NCBI GenBank assembly: GCA_964017065.1
Contig: OZ024789.1
Location: 9,363,422 to 9,427,421, forward strand
Origin: Haliclona indistincta
Lineage: Eukaryota > Porifera > Demospongiae > Haplosclerida > Chalinidae
Length of the DNA: 64,000 nucleotides
Reading direction: 5' to 3'
The notes under the pieces were generated by a model. The model saw only the letters and a list, made by a program, of their open reading frames with translations. It made no database searches and was not told the origin of the DNA. Shown here piece after piece: positions 23,701 to 26,700 of the stretch (the stretch's first letter is position 1; the number at the start of each line of letters is the position of its first letter). Both the position numbers and the translations under genes were made by a program.

Positions 23701-26700
23701 ATACTCTCATACTCCGGGGATGTAGCGAAACAACTCGAATCTTGGGTATGTTGTGCATTGATTATTGTATGAAGTATTTTACCTGTTTTGAGAGCGTATT
23801 TGTTCTGATAAAATTTTTCCCCACGGTCACAAGCATGACAACTGTGAATTATTTTTAAGTAACATAGAAATGGAGGATAAATGGCACTGTCATACTATTT
23901 ATGATGTTGAAAATGATAGATACAATAAGTAATACTGTTAATAAAGGCACTGTCATACTGTTTACATGTACATTCATGAGTCAAATTCATCATCTGTCTC
24001 GCTACTACTGTCTAGATCTGACCAATCCGAATCCAACTCCTGGGTGTCTTCAATATCCATACTTTCTCTATCATTAGTGATGGTGCTATGGTGCTGTAGT
24101 CTTCACAAAAAGCCTGATGTTTGCTCAAAAGTTGTTGACACTGGTCTAGAATTTTACTGTTTAGAGCGTCAAGCATTTCTACATTTGTAGGTTGTTTCTT
24201 TTTGTGCTGTCGAAACTGGTATAATGCCTTGTGCAACAGAGAAGCTAGGTTGGCATTAGAACGGTATATAAGGACACCGTGCTTGCGTGATGCACAGGAA
24301 TACTCTAGATGATGCTGCAAATTGTTTGTTAGATTGCCTAGTAACCAAAGAGATGACACTGTGAGTTTTGGTTCTGACTCCTGCTGTCTGTTGTCATTGT
24401 ATGCTTGTTATGCCTCGGTGGGCGGAGCCACGAGGCATACTGTAATCGCGTTGTCTGTCTGTCTGTCTGTCGTTCTGTCTGTCTGTTACACCATTTTCGC
24501 GGCGCACGCTGGAAGGTAAGCTCTGAAACTTGCAATGCAGGTAGAAATCGATATTATCTCGGTTGTGAACTAGCGAAAGTTCCATGCAAAGCTTTGTTCT
24601 AGAGTTATGCCGCGGTTTGCTTACTTTGTTTACCGTTGCTGGCGATCTGGACTTCTCCAAAGGCAAAGCTGTCCACAGTTGACTGCCTAGAAGCTGATAG
24701 GTTAGAATTTTACTACAGGATAGCAGCGCAGGTCCAGAGAAATTGTGTAAGCAAGCTATGGAAGCTATCTCGCTCGTGTTCAGTATGCATGGGCTGTACT
24801 ACTGAACATTGTAGACACGCCTAGTTGTATTGTGGTTAGCACTGATTGGCTTCTGATTGCATAACTAAAGCACTGCACTGTGATAGCTGTACAGAAATCC
24901 AGTATACATGCATCTGCAGTTGCTGTGTTTGTGGAATGGTGGATAGTTGTGTTTGTGGATATAGTGTCATTCCACCGAGGCATCTGCACCTTAGGTGCTT
25001 CATTCATTCTGTCCGCAGGCAGAACTCCGCGTCGGCTGAAAACTAAGCGCTGATACTTGCAATACATGTTCAACTCGGTGTTGCCTCGGAACTGAATTGA
25101 TAGACTTTTGGTTTCAAAGCTTCGTTACCTTGATAGCATTGCTGGACTCGCTCAGCATTGTGGGACTTCGCTGAAGATAAAGCTGTCTACTATAGTCTTC
25201 TTCACAGCTTGTAAGACAATTCTTTACTCAAGGTAGTACAGTGAGTGCTGAGAAATCAATCGTGCTATCGCTAAGCAGCGCCAGCTCCAGTAAGCTAGCT
25301 ACCAGCGCTCACGTGCTGTGTTGATTATAGGCACGCCCAACTGAATTCCATGTGGTTAGCACTGCTAGGCTTCTGATTGCATAGTTGCAACCCACTAGCT
25401 TATTCTGCAAACAGTGCTGTATTGCAGCTTGTTGCAACGCTCTTCAGCTTTAATTTCATCATACAGGAATTGCATTGCATAACTATTATACTGCATGCAT
25501 TGTGATTGCTGTACTTCTGTCCGCAGGCAGAACTCCGCGTCGGCGGAAAACTAAGCGCTGATACTTGCAATACATGTTCAACTTGGTGTTGCCTCGGAAT
25601 TGAATTGATAGACTTTTGGTTCCAAAGCTTCGTTACCTTGAATGGCATTGCTGGACTCGCTCAGCATTGTGGGACTTCGCCGAAGATAAAGCTGTCTACT
25701 ATAGTCTTCTTCACAGCTTGTAAGACAATTCTTTACTCAAAGTAGTACAGTGAGTGCTGAGAAATCAATCATGCTATCGCTAAGCAGCGCCAGCTCCAGC
25801 GGCAAGCTGGCAACCAGCGCTCACGTGCTGTGCTGATTATAGGCACGCCCAACTGAATTCCATGTGGTTAGCACTGCTAGGCTTCTGATTGCATAGTTGC
25901 GCTTATTCTGCAAACAGTGCTATATTGCAGCTTGTTGCAGCGCTCTTCAGCTTTAATTTCATCATACAGGAATTGCATTGCATAACTATTATACTGCATT
26001 GTGATTGCTGTAGAGAAAGGTATAACAGCTGCAGTTTGTTGCTGTGTGTGAAATGGTTGCATTCATCTTTTTGGTTCCGCACCTAACCATTAGCTTATGC
26101 AGGAATGTACAAGTAGGCGGTACTGTTTTAACCACATCTGCAGACATCTTGCTTATTCCGCACGCTGAACGATGACTAGTCTATGAGCTCTGAAACCAGT
26201 AATGCACGTAGAACTCGATTATTATCTCACGAAACTTTTAAATGAAACCTCGATTCGTTCTCGAGTTATAGCTGCAGTATGTAAGCTGTGTATGTGAAAT
26301 GGTAGCATTCCACCGAGGCATTTTGCACCTTTGGTGCTTTCATTGCAAATAGTCATATGCATCTACCAGTAGAATGGCTGTTCCATTAAGAAGCTGTTCT
26401 CCTACATAGACAATAGTTTTGTACAAAGCTAGTTCCCGGGCAGTGTTTGTTGTTTCACTGGCAGTTACTTTGATCGTATCTATCAAACATTTTAGATCAC
26501 AATCGTAACTAATTCTTCTGTCAGCTTCTAAAATTAACAAATGTGACCTGTAGCAAGTGAGGCAAACACTATCGGTGGCTTCAAGGTTTCCTTCAAAACC
26601 AGCATTTTCATGCAGGTGCTTTTTGATTTTGTCAGCATCTGGACAATGCCTAGATGTATCGTGCGTTACGTACACTTCACATGTAGCACATTGTCTTTGC

